A stretch of DNA of 64,000 nt, from the NCBI RefSeq assembly GCF_030811655.1, contig NZ_JAUSRE010000007.1, forward strand, positions 124,001 to 188,000, read 5' to 3'. Under the pieces are notes generated by a model that was given only the letters and a program-made list of their open reading frames with translations, did not search any database and was not told the origin of the DNA. This DNA comes from Pseudarthrobacter enclensis (lineage in GTDB: Bacteria; Actinomycetota; Actinomycetes; Actinomycetales; Micrococcaceae). Shown piece after piece: positions 41,618-52,000 of this stretch (the stretch's first letter is position 1; every line of letters begins with the position of its first letter). The position numbers were made by a program, and so were the translations under genes.

Positions 41618-44359
41618 GTGGCATCACTTATCGAAAAAATTCTCCGCACGGGTGACAAGAAAACACTCCGGCAGCTGAGAAACTATGCCGACTCCATCAA
41701 CGCCCTCGAAGACTCGTTCAAAACTTTCACGGACGCGGAGCTTCGTGAGGAAACCGACCGCCTGCGTGCCCGCCACCAGGACGGCGAGAAACTTGATGAC
41801 CTGCTGCCGGAGGCATTTGCCGCCGTGCGCGAAGCGTCCTCCCGGACTCTTGGCATGCGCCACTTCGACGTCCAGCTGATGGGTGGCGCTGCCCTGCACC
41901 TGGGCAACATCGCCGAAATGAAAACCGGTGAAGGCAAGACCCTGGTGGCGACCGCTCCCGCCTACCTGAACGCCCTCACCGGCAAAGGTGTCCATGTCGT
42001 CACGGTCAATGACTACCTTGCCGAATACCAGTCCGAGCTCATGGGCCGGGTTTACCGTTTCCTCGGCCTGACCAGCGGTGTCATCCTCGCAAACCAGGAT
42101 TCGGCCGTTCGGCGCCAGCAATACGCCGCCGACATCACGTACGGCACCAACAACGAGTTCGGTTTCGACTATCTGCGCGACAACATGGCCTGGGACCGGA
42201 CCGAACTCGTCCAGCGCGGCCACAACTTCGCCATTGTCGACGAAGTTGACTCCATCCTTATCGATGAAGCCCGCACGCCGCTGATCATCTCCGGACCGGC
42301 GCAGGGGGACACCAACCGCTGGTACAGCGAATTCGCCAAAGTGGTCCTGCGGCTGGAGCCGGAGAAGGACTACGAGGTGGACGAGAAGAAGCGCACCGTG
42401 GGCGTCCTGGAGAGCGGGATCGAAAAGGTTGAGGACTACCTCGGCATCTCCAACCTCTACGAGTCCGCAAACACCCCCCTGATCGGATTCCTCAATAACG
42501 CCATCAAGGCCAAGGAACTCTTCAAGCGGGACAAGGACTACGTCATCCTGGACGGCGAGGTCCTGATTGTCGATGAGCACACCGGCCGCATCCTGGCCGG
42601 ACGGCGCTACAACGAAGGCATGCACCAGGCGATCGAGGCCAAGGAAGGCGTCGAGATCAAAGCGGAAAACCAGACCCTGGCTACCGTGACCCTGCAGAAC
42701 TACTTCCGTATGTACAGCAAGCTTTCGGGCATGACGGGTACCGCCGAGACTGAGGCGGCCGAGTTCATGAGCACCTACAAGCTGGGCGTGGTGGCCATCC
42801 CCACCAACCGTGACATGCAGCGGATCGACCAGCCGGACCTTGTCTTCAAGAACGAAGTTGTGAAGTTCGACGCCGTGGTGCGGGACATCGCCGAACGGCA
42901 TGAAAAAGGCCAGCCCGTCCTCGTGGGCACCACCAGCGTGGAGAAGAGCGAATACCTCTCCAAACTGCTCGCCAAGGAAGGCATCCGCCACGAGGTCCTG
43001 AACGCCAAGAACCATGCCCGGGAAGCTGCCATCGTGGCGCAGGCCGGCCGGAAGGGCGCTGTCACCGTGGCCACGAACATGGCCGGCCGCGGCACCGACA
43101 TCATGCTGGGCGGCAACGCCGAATTCACGGCCGTCGCCGAACTGGCCAAGCGCGGGCTGGACCCGGAAGAGAACTCCGACGAATACGAAGCCGCGTGGCC
43201 GGCCGCCCTCGAGGCAGCCAAGCAGTCGGTGAAGGATGAACACGAGGAAGTCCTGGACCTCGGGGGTCTTTACGTCCTGGGCACCGAGCGCCACGAGTCC
43301 CGCCGCATCGATAACCAGCTCCGCGGCCGCTCCGGCCGCCAGGGTGACCCCGGCGAGTCAAGGTTTTACCTCTCCCTGACCGATGACCTTATGCGGCTTT
43401 TCAACTCCGGAGCGGCGGAAAGGCTGATGAACAGCTCCGTCCCGGACGACGTGGCGCTGGAATCAAAACTCGTATCCCGGGCCATTGCCTCCGCCCAGGG
43501 ACAGGTGGAGGGCCGCAACGCCGAGCAGCGCAAGAATGTGCTGAAGTACGACGACGTCCTCAACCGCCAGCGCGAAGCCATCTACAGTGACCGGCGCCGC
43601 ATCCTGGAGGGCGATGACCTGCACGAAAAGGTGCAGTTCTTCGTGGAGGACACCATTACTGCCCTTATCGACGCGGCCACCGCGGAAGGGAACGGCGATG
43701 ACTGGGACTTCCACCAGCTTTGGACGAACCTTAAGACGCTTTACCCGGTCAGCGTTACAGCCGAAGACGTTATCGAAGAGGCGGGAGGCAAATCCAGGGT
43801 CACTGTGGAGTTGCTGAAGGAAGAGATCCTCTCCGATGCCCGCCTGCAGTACCAGGCCCGTGAGGACGCAATTGGTTCCGAGAGCATGCGGGAGCTTGAG
43901 CGCCGCGTGGTCCTTTCCGTCATTGGACGTAAGTGGCAGGAACATCTTTACGAGATGGATTACCTCAAGGAGGGCATCGGGCTGCGCGCCATGGCCCAAC
44001 GCGATCCCTTGGTGGAGTACCAGCGCGAAGGTTTCGCCATGTTCCAGAGCATGATGGAAGCGATCCGGGAGGAAAGCGTCGGATTCCTCTTCAACCTTGA
44101 GGTGGAAGTAACTCCCGCCCAGGACGTAGTGGTGCCGGATGCTGCAGGCGGCCACACCGAGCACGTGGACCCACAGGTTCACGCCGCCGGTCTTGAGGCG
44201 CCCGAGAAACCCGCGCAACTGCAGTACACGGCTCCCAGCGAGAGTGGCGAAACCCAGACCCGCGTGGAGACGCGGGCCGGGGGCGGACGCTCAGGCAACC
44301 CGGCCAAGGCAGCTGCCCAGGATGCCGCCAAACGCCCGGCGAAGAAAAAGAAGCGCTAG
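41618..44359 (+). CDS. secA: preprotein translocase ATPase SecA
   Basis: 913 residues, the length of actinobacterial SecA1. Walker A ([20 protein letters not shown]), [19 protein letters not shown], the preprotein crosslinking domain, [17 protein letters not shown], the [15 protein letters not shown] motif and [21 protein letters not shown] are all present. It drives proteins through SecYEG using ATP. The C-terminal tail is Lys/Ala-rich without the zinc-binding cysteine motif, as usual in this phylum. The GTG at 41618 has GGGAG nine bases upstream. Confidence 0.98.
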   Translation: MASLIEKILRTGDKKTLRQLRNYADSINALEDSFKTFTDAELREETDRLRARHQDGEKLDDLLPEAFAAVREASSRTLGMRHFDVQLMGGAALHLGNIAEMKTGEGKTLVATAPAYLNALTGKGVHVVTVNDYLAEYQSELMGRVYRFLGLTSGVILANQDSAVRRQQYAADITYGTNNEFGFDYLRDNMAWDRTELVQRGHNFAIVDEVDSILIDEARTPLIISGPAQGDTNRWYSEFAKVVLRLEPEKDYEVDEKKRTVGVLESGIEKVEDYLGISNLYESANTPLIGFLNNAIKAKELFKRDKDYVILDGEVLIVDEHTGRILAGRRYNEGMHQAIEAKEGVEIKAENQTLATVTLQNYFRMYSKLSGMTGTAETEAAEFMSTYKLGVVAIPTNRDMQRIDQPDLVFKNEVVKFDAVVRDIAERHEKGQPVLVGTTSVEKSEYLSKLLAKEGIRHEVLNAKNHAREAAIVAQAGRKGAVTVATNMAGRGTDIMLGGNAEFTAVAELAKRGLDPEENSDEYEAAWPAALEAAKQSVKDEHEEVLDLGGLYVLGTERHESRRIDNQLRGRSGRQGDPGESRFYLSLTDDLMRLFNSGAAERLMNSSVPDDVALESKLVSRAIASAQGQVEGRNAEQRKNVLKYDDVLNRQREAIYSDRRRILEGDDLHEKVQFFVEDTITALIDAATAEGNGDDWDFHQLWTNLKTLYPVSVTAEDVIEEAGGKSRVTVELLKEEILSDARLQYQAREDAIGSESMRELERRVVLSVIGRKWQEHLYEMDYLKEGIGLRAMAQRDPLVEYQREGFAMFQSMMEAIREESVGFLFNLEVEVTPAQDVVVPDAAGGHTEHVDPQVHAAGLEAPEKPAQLQYTAPSESGETQTRVETRAGGGRSGNPAKAAAQDAAKRPAKKKKR

Positions 44360-44390
44360 GACTGCAGCCGGAGGCTGCCGCTCCGTGGCG

Positions 44391-44436
44391 GGCAAAAGAC
44401 AGGCAGGGACGGACGCGTCCCTGCCTGTCTTTTGCC
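44391..44436. terminator. bidirectional terminator between secA and the Rv3235-like gene
   Basis: GGCAAAAGACAGGCAGGGAC at 44391-44410 is perfectly complementary to GTCCCTGCCTGTCTTTTGCC at 44417-44436, with a six-base loop. The embedded TTTT on either strand supports termination in both directions between convergent genes. Confidence 0.9.
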
Positions 44437-44487
44437 CTCTTGTCGGTACTTTTCGTCCCTTCGGCTGCCCCCGCCATCTTCCGCGGG

Positions 44488-44985
44488 TCAGCCGATGACG
44501 AGTTCGACTACCCGCCACACCTGCTTAGTGCGCTCGAGCCGGAGCGCAACGGCACGGGCGCGCACGTCATCCACCACTACGGCACTTGCCTCGTAAATCC
44601 CTTCGGCCACTTCGCACACCCGCACGGAGCGCACTGTCGAATTGCGGTGGAGCCTGACCAACGCAGGATTGCCTGTCCTGGTGATTTCCCGCCTTATCAA
44701 TGCGGCGCGGTGCTGCAGCGATGCCAAGCACTGTGGGTCGAGGCGCCGTGCGAGCTGGTGGGCGGGACGTATCCCCACCAGGACCTCCATGGAGGCCTGG
44801 ACCGTGCCCCGCGCTATCGCCCGCACCTCAGTGACCTCACTTACCGGCCTCAGCGACGGATGCCGGGCGGGGGACTGCCCTGCCGGCTTCGCCGGAGATG
44901 TCCCCGTCCCTGCGGTGCCCCTTCTGCCGTCTTGAGTGGTGTTGGCCGGCCCCGGAACGGTACGGACAGGTGTAACTGCGGTCAT
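44488..44985 (-). CDS. Rv3235 family protein
   Basis: 165 residues. The first 55 are disordered and Pro/Thr-rich. The conserved domain (about 60-160) contains ARGTVQASMEVLVGIRPAHQLARRLDPQCLASLQHRAAL and SVRVCEVAEGIYEASAVVVDDVRARAVALRLER, typical of the family found beside secA in actinobacteria (Rv3235 in M. tuberculosis). Function is unknown. ATG 44985 has AGGGGG eight bases upstream; the ORF reading to 45081 is not needed. Confidence 0.88.
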   Translation of the reverse strand: MTAVTPVRTVPGPANTTQDGRRGTAGTGTSPAKPAGQSPARHPSLRPVSEVTEVRAIARGTVQASMEVLVGIRPAHQLARRLDPQCLASLQHRAALIRREITRTGNPALVRLHRNSTVRSVRVCEVAEGIYEASAVVVDDVRARAVALRLERTKQVWRVVELVIG

Positions 44986-45034
44986 TGTTTCCCCCTGGGT
45001 TGATTGGTAGATGGATGGCCTGGATCGAGACCGG

Positions 45035-45907
45035 CTATGAACCTTCGGGCGCCTGAAGAACTTGGCCGGGAAGCAGGACATCCGGGCTACCGCCGATCAG
45101 CGCGCGGTTCGCGGCGTACCATCGCGGCCATTCCAGTGCGATATCCACGTCCGAGGCCTCTGGTCCGAGGTAGCAGGCCACGATGTCCCACAGAGTGTCG
45201 CCGGCCAACACAGTCACAAACTGCGCCTTGCCTCCCGTGCCAGTCGCGGGAAGGCTTCTGCTTTCAGGTCCCGCCAACAGTCCCTGCTCCACCAACGGAG
45301 GAGCAGGCTGCCAACCGGGATCGACTGCGGATATGGACAATTGGCCGCCCAGCTTCATCACCGGCCCTGCGGCTGCAGGGCTTGTTAACGCTTCCTGGGT
45401 CGGCTCCGACGGTGTTGGTACTGCAGCAGCGGTCAGGTTGTCGTCCACTGTGGGGGACGGCGTGACTGGGGCCGGTGGAGAGGTGACGGAAGCTGGGAGC
45501 GATTGCGCATGCGTTGGCATCCACTGCGGCCCTGGTGCCGTGGCCGAGGCATTCGCCGCCACGCCTGTCACCAGCTGGATAGAGAGTGCAGCAACTACAG
45601 CCCGCTGCATGAATGCGGGAGAGAACCTGCGCGCAGCCGCCGCGGCCTGCCGCCGTCCCAGGTGATCGAGCACAACAGCTGCTCCTGCACCGAGGACCGA
45701 AACCGTCCACCAAAGGAGGATGCCGATGCCGGCGGCCGCGGCTGCCGCTGCGAGGAGGACATCCGCTGACGTGTCCTGGTGACGGGCAGCGGAGTCCTGC
45801 CATTGAGCGAGCAGGCCGGCTCCGAGTGTGCACAGCACAAGGCCGAGCATCAGAAGGGCCAGCGCCATCGCGATATCAGGTCCTTTTCCTGCCGTCGAAC
45901 GCGCCAC
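45035..45907 (-). CDS. LysM-domain membrane protein
   Basis: 290 residues. Three hydrophobic segments (about 12-34, 48-72 and 98-120) are followed by a Pro/Thr-rich stretch. The C-terminal LysM-like domain (about 235-288) begins FVTVLAGDTLWDIVACYLGPEASDVDIALEWPRWY and ends GQVLQAPE, so it probably binds peptidoglycan on the outer side. GTG 45907 has AAAGGAG five bases upstream. It is separated by 50 bases from the Rv3235-like gene, forming a likely operon with it. Confidence 0.85.
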   Translation of the reverse strand: MARSTAGKGPDIAMALALLMLGLVLCTLGAGLLAQWQDSAARHQDTSADVLLAAAAAAAGIGILLWWTVSVLGAGAAVVLDHLGRRQAAAAARRFSPAFMQRAVVAALSIQLVTGVAANASATAPGPQWMPTHAQSLPASVTSPPAPVTPSPTVDDNLTAAAVPTPSEPTQEALTSPAAAGPVMKLGGQLSISAVDPGWQPAPPLVEQGLLAGPESRSLPATGTGGKAQFVTVLAGDTLWDIVACYLGPEASDVDIALEWPRWYAANRALIGGSPDVLLPGQVLQAPEGS

Positions 45908-46012
45908 GTCTTCTCCTTTGATGCAATTTAATACCGTTTGATGTTGATAGCAGCATTTTGGTTCGAACCAGGAGGATTTGTCCATACGTTGGACTGAAAA
46001 AGTCTTGGCGCG

Positions 46013-46041
46013 TTGACGTGCAGGGCAAGCCGCCCTACGCT
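46013..46041 (+). promoter_or_regulatory. promoter of a leaderless gene (46048)
   Basis: TTGACG at 46013-46018, a 17-base spacer and TACGCT at 46036-46041 form a near-consensus housekeeping promoter. Six bases then separate it from the ATG at 46048, the expected transcription start. Confidence 0.75.
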
Positions 46042-46047
46042 GGCCGG

Positions 46048-46608
46048 ATGCGCTGGGATGCTCTCTTTCATGACATGGAAGGCCAGTTCGCGGAGGCCGA
46101 CCGGCTGGCGCTCGACAGCGAAATCAACGAGCGGGCCAGGGCAGAGATGGTGGGTCTGTCGCTCGAAGACAGGCTGCGTGCGGCTGTCGGTTTCCGGATC
46201 GCCGTCCATCTCCTCTGTGGAGAGTCGGCTCACGGGGAACTTACGCATGCGGGCGCTGATGCGCTGGTCCTTGACGAGGGGCCGCACCAAGTGCTTATTC
46301 CCTACGCTGCCGCCGCGCGGTATGTGGGCCTCGGCAGATATACCCTTCAGGAAGATTCTCGGGTGCGCCGTGCCATTGGGCTGGCCCACTCGCTGAGGTG
46401 CCTCGCCCGGGACAGGGCAGAGATCTCAGTCACAACAGCGGGAAGCGGGGGGCCGGTGCGTCTGGCCGGTGTCATAGACCGTGTGGGGAAGGACTATATT
46501 GACCTCGCATCGGTGATTCCAGGGGAAGACCGCCGGAGGAACAGCGTGAGCCAGGTTTCGGCGATTCCTTTCGCCGCCCTGGCCATGATTAGGTCCCGCT
46601 CCAGCTGA
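46048..46608 (+). CDS. hypothetical protein, two-part beta-rich
   Basis: 186 residues, soluble, no signal peptide. The N-terminus is helical (WDALFHDMEGQFAEADRLAL). Then two segments have a similar shape: GADALVLDEGPHQVLIPYAA near residue 78 and IDRVGKDYIDLASVIPGE near 145, each ending in a helix (AARYVG and AALAMI). This resembles tandem small beta-barrel (Sm-like) units, but the likeness is faint. I do not recognise a named family. No ribosome site is present; the promoter position points to a leaderless message. It is divergent from the LysM gene. Confidence 0.75.
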   Translation: MRWDALFHDMEGQFAEADRLALDSEINERARAEMVGLSLEDRLRAAVGFRIAVHLLCGESAHGELTHAGADALVLDEGPHQVLIPYAAAARYVGLGRYTLQEDSRVRRAIGLAHSLRCLARDRAEISVTTAGSGGPVRLAGVIDRVGKDYIDLASVIPGEDRRRNSVSQVSAIPFAALAMIRSRSS

Positions 46609-46653
46609 TAGCTCTTGAAGGCCGCGGGTATCGTGCCTTGTAAGCCGGTCCCG

Positions 46654-46869
46654 CTAACCGGACTTGGAACGCGATTGCTGAATCATGCGGCTGGCCTCGG
46701 CATAGCGCTCCTCGATGTACTGCTCGAGCATTTTCTCCTCAACGCGCCATTGCCCCCTGCCACCCACCTGGATGGCTTTCAGCTCGCCGCTGCGTACCAA
46801 GGCGTACGCCGCAGGGGAGTTGATCTGGAGTTGCTCAGCGACGTCCGCGAGCGTGAGAAACCTTGGCAT
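46654..46869 (-). CDS. small helix-turn-helix (excisionase/BldC-like) protein
   Basis: 71 residues. A MerR-like winged helix (HTH_17) is seen: MPRFLTLADVAEQLQINSPAAYALVRSG with the wing IQVGGRGQWRVEEKMLEQYI. Such small proteins are DNA-binding regulators or excisionases in actinobacteria. There are no integrase or att features nearby, so a regulator is more likely. It converges with the 186-aa gene and is divergent from the SAF gene across a 150-base region. Confidence 0.85.
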   Translation of the reverse strand: MPRFLTLADVAEQLQINSPAAYALVRSGELKAIQVGGRGQWRVEEKMLEQYIEERYAEASRMIQQSRSKSG

Positions 46870-46907
46870 GAACCCATTTTGCCATCAAGTGGCAGACTTT
46901 GCGGCTG

Positions 46908-46916
46908 TTATCCACA
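46908..46916 (+). other. single DnaA-box sequence
   Basis: TTATCCACA is a perfect E. coli-type DnaA box. It is alone; no cluster of boxes or dnaA/dnaN genes occur here, so it is not an origin. It may be chance or a DnaA-regulated site. Confidence 0.3.
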
Positions 46917-46974
46917 GTTTGGCGGCATTTTGGAAAATGACTTTTGTTCCAGGTGCCTTGCGGTGAGAATGAGG

Positions 46975-46993
46975 AGTCCGGCCAGACCGGACT
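46975..46993. promoter_or_regulatory. inverted repeat upstream of the SAF gene
   Basis: AGTCCGG and CCGGACT are exact mirror halves around CCAGA, about 29 bases before the SAF ATG. It could be an operator for the divergent HTH protein. Confidence 0.4.
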
Positions 46994-47021
46994 GGTCCGG
47001 CGTACCCAGGGGGAGAACGGT

Positions 47022-47663
47022 ATGGTTCCTGATTCAAGAGCCACTGCACCACGGCTGAGGCGGCCATCGTGGAAGGACCCGCGGCTGTTGGTGGGCGTTC
47101 TCCTGGTCCTGGTGTCCATTGCCGGCGTCATCTCGCTGGTCAACAACGCAGACCGGACCACGGAGGTCTACGCGGCACGCGACGGTATTGCTGTGGGCGA
47201 ACGACTGACGCCAGAGAACGTGGTCCGCGCCAAGGTCCGGCTCGGCGACACGGAACAGCATTACATCACCGTGGAGTCGGGCCTTCCCCAGGACGTCGTC
47301 GCCATGCAGAGGATTGGAAAGGACCAGCTGGTTCCAAGGGCAAGCCTCGGTGCGGCCGACCGGCTGGACCGGAAGCCCGTTGCCCTGAGTGTTGAGCAGA
47401 CGTTGCCGTCCCAGGCAGTGGCCGGCGCCCGGGTGGATGTCTGGGTGGCGCAGCCGGACGCCAGGAACGGCTTCAGTGAGCCGAAGCTCATCCTCCCCGG
47501 AGCTGAGATCGCAGAGATCACCACCGGGTCCACGGCGCTCGGCTCGTCGAAAACTACCGTTCTGATGGTCCTGGTGGAGGACAAGCAGATGCCGGCGTTG
47601 CTCGGCGCCCAGGCAAATGAGGCCAAAATATCGGTTGTCTGGAATCCGGGCGGCGGCCGGTGA
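47022..47663 (+). CDS. SAF-domain protein (CpaB/RcpC-like)
   Basis: 213 residues. A membrane helix at about 26-45 (LLVGVLLVLVSIAGVISLV) is followed by a SAF domain (about 55-130: AARDGIAVGERLTPENVVRAKVRLG) and a RcpC-like beta domain (VAGARVDVWVAQPD). CpaB/RcpC proteins are part of the Tad/Flp pilus secretion channel in other bacteria. GGGGGAG lies seven bases before ATG 47022. It overlaps the ATPase gene by four bases (GTGA), as a pair with the CpaE-like protein. Confidence 0.85.
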   Translation: MVPDSRATAPRLRRPSWKDPRLLVGVLLVLVSIAGVISLVNNADRTTEVYAARDGIAVGERLTPENVVRAKVRLGDTEQHYITVESGLPQDVVAMQRIGKDQLVPRASLGAADRLDRKPVALSVEQTLPSQAVAGARVDVWVAQPDARNGFSEPKLILPGAEIAEITTGSTALGSSKTTVLMVLVEDKQMPALLGAQANEAKISVVWNPGGGR

Positions 47664-48964
47664 GTATTCCCGTCGTTACCGTAGGTCAAAGCCGTGAGGA
47701 TCTGGTGGGCGGTCTTGAAAGGCTGCATGGCCCGGTCACGGTCGTCAGAAGATGCAACGAGCTTCCCGAACTTTTGGCAGCCTGCCAGAGCGGACTTGCA
47801 CGGGCTGCAGTGGTAGCGGAGGGAACCGAGGCGTTGACTGCTTCCCTGGTGGACCGGCTCGGAGCTGTTGGCGTGGCAATCATCGCACTGACAGATAACG
47901 CAGAGGAAGCCGAAAGGCTTCGCAAGATCGGTGTCGCGTCGGCGCTGACGGGTGTCGCCTCCACGGAACTTTCGGACCGGATTTCCGACGCCGTCGCGCA
48001 GCTGGCCGGTTCGGTCCGTCCGGCCATTCGCAGCACGCCTGCTGACACCGGCGTTGCGCTGGTATGCGAGACCGTCGAACCACAACCCGACCCGGAGGGG
48101 CAGGGGACCGGAAGGCTCATCGCCGTCTGGGGGCCCGCGGGGTCCCCGGGAAGGACCACGGTTGCCGTGAACATCGCCGGGGAATTGGCGGCTGACGGCA
48201 GCGACGTCCTGCTGGTAGATGCCGACACCTACGGCGCAAGCGTAGCGGCGGTGCTGGGTCTGCTTGACGAGTCAGCGGGGCTCGCCCAGGCGTGCCGGCT
48301 CGCTGACCAGGGCCAGCTGGATGCGGATGCACTCCGAAGGGTGGCAGCCACCGTAGCCACAGCATCCGGCACATTCCGGGTCCTGACCGGAATTACCCGG
48401 GCTGACCGGTGGACCGAGCTCCGCGCTGCGGCTCTGGCGATTGTCCTTGAGCGGGCCCGGCAGATTGCCGACGTTGTGGTGGTGGACACAGGCTTCTGCC
48501 TGGAAGCGGATGAGGAACTCAGCTTTGACACGATGGCGCCGCGGCGAAATGCCGCCACCCTGCGTCCGTTGGAGCTTGCCGACACGGTCTACGCCGTGGG
48601 TGCGGCAGACCCCGTGGGTGTACCCAGGATGGTCCGTGCTCTCGCCGAGCTGGAGGCTGCCGTCCCGCAGGCGTCCCCCATTGTGGTCATGAACAAGGTG
48701 CGTTCCTCTTCGGTTGGTCGGGCACCTGAGCGCCAACTGCGGGACGCCTGGGAAAGGTACGGGCCGGCTTTTGGGCTCAAATCGTTTCTGCCCCATGACC
48801 CCAGTGCCGCCGACGCCGCCCTCTTGGCAGGGTCTCTGCTGTTGGAAGCCGCCCCCGAGTCGGTGCTGCGGCACGCCATCCGCGCGCTCGTATGTGCACC
48901 CGCCCAGCGAAAACGCAAATCCTCTGTATTTTCTTCCACACCACGGCGGAGATCAAACGGATAG
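47660..48964 (+). CDS. CpaE/MinD-like ATPase with degenerate P-loop
   Basis: 434 residues. An N-terminal pseudo-receiver-like domain (about 1-125) is followed by a MinD-type ATPase (about 145-400). The P-loop reads WGPAGSPGRTTVAVN: the usual GKT lysine is Arg and the leading Lys of the deviant Walker A is missing, so ATP hydrolysis may be altered. Further motifs are LLVDADTYG and VVVVDTGF. CpaE proteins localise the Tad pilus system. In this genome region only the SAF partner is adjacent. Confidence 0.85.
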   Translation: MSIPVVTVGQSREDLVGGLERLHGPVTVVRRCNELPELLAACQSGLARAAVVAEGTEALTASLVDRLGAVGVAIIALTDNAEEAERLRKIGVASALTGVASTELSDRISDAVAQLAGSVRPAIRSTPADTGVALVCETVEPQPDPEGQGTGRLIAVWGPAGSPGRTTVAVNIAGELAADGSDVLLVDADTYGASVAAVLGLLDESAGLAQACRLADQGQLDADALRRVAATVATASGTFRVLTGITRADRWTELRAAALAIVLERARQIADVVVVDTGFCLEADEELSFDTMAPRRNAATLRPLELADTVYAVGAADPVGVPRMVRALAELEAAVPQASPIVVMNKVRSSSVGRAPERQLRDAWERYGPAFGLKSFLPHDPSAADAALLAGSLLLEAAPESVLRHAIRALVCAPAQRKRKSSVFSSTPRRRSNG

Positions 48965-49020
48965 GCTCGCCATAAGAGCTGCAATGGTGCGGCGGATAAC
49001 TCATATGGAGGCGTTGTCGA

Positions 49021-52000
49021 ATGTCGTCTGGATCCAGCGTGGAGGACCAGCCCCTGTCAATTGAAGGCCTCGAGGGCTTCATGGGGGACTACTACCAGCA
49101 CCTGGCCGAGGAGGATGCCCGAAGCTACCCTCGGGATGTCCTCGAGGCCCGCGCGCTGGAGCACCGCCGTCTGGCGTCTCTCCGGCAGCCGGGACAGGCG
49201 AAGGTCTCGATCGTTGATGAAGAGGACAGCAGCGTCATTTTCGTCGTGACTGACGACATGCCGTTCCTTGTCGACTCGGTGAACGCCGAGCTTGTCCGGC
49301 AGCACGCGGCAATCAAGCTTGTGGTCCACCCCCTTTTCGTGGCCGCCCGGAACCGGGAAACCGGTGAACTGGTCAAGGTCAACAGGGTTCCGGCGCACCT
49401 GGGGATCTCCAGTGGGGACACAGCCGCGATGCCCAGCCTTTCCCACCTGATTGCGCAGGGCGAAAACGCCTCGCACATGGAGTCTTGGATCGCCGTCGAG
49501 ATCCAGCGCGTCCCGGATGAGACCAAGGCATCACTGCTCGAAGGTTTGACCCGCGTGCTCCACGACGTCCGCGCCGCGGTGGAGGACTGGCCCAAGATGC
49601 GCCAAAAAGCGCTGGAGATCGCCGAAAGCCTGGACCGGGTGGCCAATTCCGGGCAGATTGCGGAACTGCGGCAGGCCAAGGACCTTCTCCGGTGGCTCGA
49701 CGAGGGGAACTTTACATTCCTTGGTTACCGTGAATACGACCTGCTCAACGTGGATGGCGAGGACGTCCTGGAACTCCGTGAGGACAGTGGCCTGGGGCTT
49801 CTCCGCGCCGCCGCCGACTCCCCGCACATCCAGCATCTCACCGATACGGGCCGCAAAAAGGCCCGGGAAAAGCGTGCGCTGGTCATCACCAAGGCCAATT
49901 CACGGTCCACAGTCCACCGCTCGGCCTACCTGGACTACATCGGCATCAAAAGCTTTGACGCCGCAGGCAACGTCAACGGTGAACGCCGCTTTATCGGACT
50001 GTTCGCCACCAGTGCCTATGCGGGTTCCGTGCGGGACATTCCCATTGTCCGCGAGAAAGTGGACGCCGTGCTGCAGAACGCGGGCTTCCCGCCGGACTCG
50101 CACTCCGGCAAGGACCTGCTGGGAATTTTGGAGACCTACCCCCGTGATGAGCTGTTCCAGATCGAGGTTCCCGACCTCGCCGCAACCGCGCTTGGGATCC
50201 AGAAGCTGCAGGAACGGCGGCGTACCCGGCTGTTCCTGAGGCCCGACATCTATGGACGGTTCATGTCGGCCGTGGTCTACCTGCCCAGGGACCGCTATAC
50301 CACGAACGTCCGGCTCCGCATTGAGCAGGAACTGAGGGAAACGTTCCAGGCGGTCTCGATCGACTACGAAGCGAGGATGACGGAATCAGCGCTCGCGCGC
50401 CTGTTTTTCCGCATTCGCCTGCCAAAAGATGCCGACGTCAGCCACGTCAACACCGATGAGCTGGAGAAGCGGCTGGTCCGGGCGGCCAGGTCCTGGAGTG
50501 AAGGTATCGCCGAAGTCCTTCGCGAGGGACGGGACCCTGCTGAAGCCAAGCAACTGGCTGCCATCTGGGCCGAGGCCTTCCCGGCCAGCTACCGCGTGGA
50601 CTACGAAGTAGAGGACGCGCTCGAAGACATTGCCCGTTTTGAAAAGTACGGTGCCGCCGACGAACGGGACAGCGGGGCGATACAGGACCGGCCCGGTGTC
50701 CACGTGTACCTTCCTGAAGGTGCAGGCGCCACCCTTGAGGAGGACGCCCGGGTCAAGCTCTACATGCTGGAACCCAAGAGCCTGAGCCAGATCCTGCCCT
50801 ATTTCCACAATCTCGGCCTTGAGGTCCTGGATGAGCGTCCTTTCGAGATCGAAACAGCGGACCGCCGCGACTTCTTCCTTTACGACCTCGGCCTGAAATA
50901 CCCGGCCGGAGTTGACCCGGTATCAACCGGTGGGCTACTTGCTGATTCGTTTGGCGCAGCCGTCACGGGAGCCGCGGAGTCGGACAGTTTCGACAGGCTG
51001 GTGCTGCGTGAGGGCCTGCACTGGCGGCAGATAACAGTGCTCCGGGCCTACGCCCGGTACATGCGGCAGATGGGCAACAGCAGCTCTTTCGGCTTCATGG
51101 CGGACACGCTGCTGGCCAACCCGGACGTCACCAGGGGGCTTAGCGCACTATTCGCTGCCCGCTTTGACCCATCCGTCAGAGACGAGGAACGAGCCGAAGC
51201 TCAGGCGTCCGTGAGGGAGAAGCTGGCGGCTTCGATCGAGAAGGTTGCAACGCTCGACGCCGACCGCGTGCTGCGCACCTTCGCCAACCTCATTGAGGCC
51301 ACCCTCCGCACCAACTTCTACCAGGACAAGCCCCACCTGAGCTTCAAGCTGGATCCGGCGCAGATCGAAGGGCTGCCGTTCCCGCGGCCCATGTTCGAAA
51401 TCTGGGTTTACTCCCCGCGGGTGGAAGGCGTGCACCTGCGGTTCGGCAAGGTGGCCCGGGGGGGCCTCCGCTGGTCCGACCGGCGGGAGGATTTCCGCAC
51501 CGAGGTCCTCGGCCTGGTGAAGGCACAGACAGTGAAGAATGCGGTCATCGTGCCCACCGGCGCCAAGGGCGGATTCTTCGCCAAACAGCTTCCGGATCCC
51601 TCGACGGACCGCGCTGCCTGGATGGCGGAAGGCGTCGAAAGCTACAAGACCTTCATCCGGGGGTTGCTGGACCTCACCGACAATCTGCTCACGGAAGGCG
51701 ACCGCGAACGGCTCGTGCCGCCGTCGAACGTTGTCAGGCACGACGACGACGATTCCTACCTTGTGGTTGCGGCGGATAAGGGCACGGCTACTTTCTCGGA
51801 CATCGCAAACGGCCTTTCTGCTGAGTACGGGTTCTGGCTGGGCGATGCCTTCGCATCCGGCGGTTCAGTCGGCTACGACCACAAGGCCATGGGCATCACC
51901 GCCCGGGGTGCCTGGGAATCAGTGAAGCGGCACTTTAGTGAACTCGACCTGGATACCCAGACCGAGCCTTTCACCGTGGTCGGCGTGGGAGACATGTCCG

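Noticed and set aside
41624..43294. 556-codon minus-strand frame opposite secA
   Set aside because: Antisense shadow of secA.
46654..46869. Excisionase of an integrated element
   Set aside because: No integrase, att repeats or tRNA target nearby; genes around it are ordinary chromosomal genes, so a small regulator fits better.
46908..46916. Replication origin suggested by a DnaA box
   Set aside because: Only one box, no cluster, no AT-rich unwinding region and no dnaA, dnaN, rpmH or parAB nearby.
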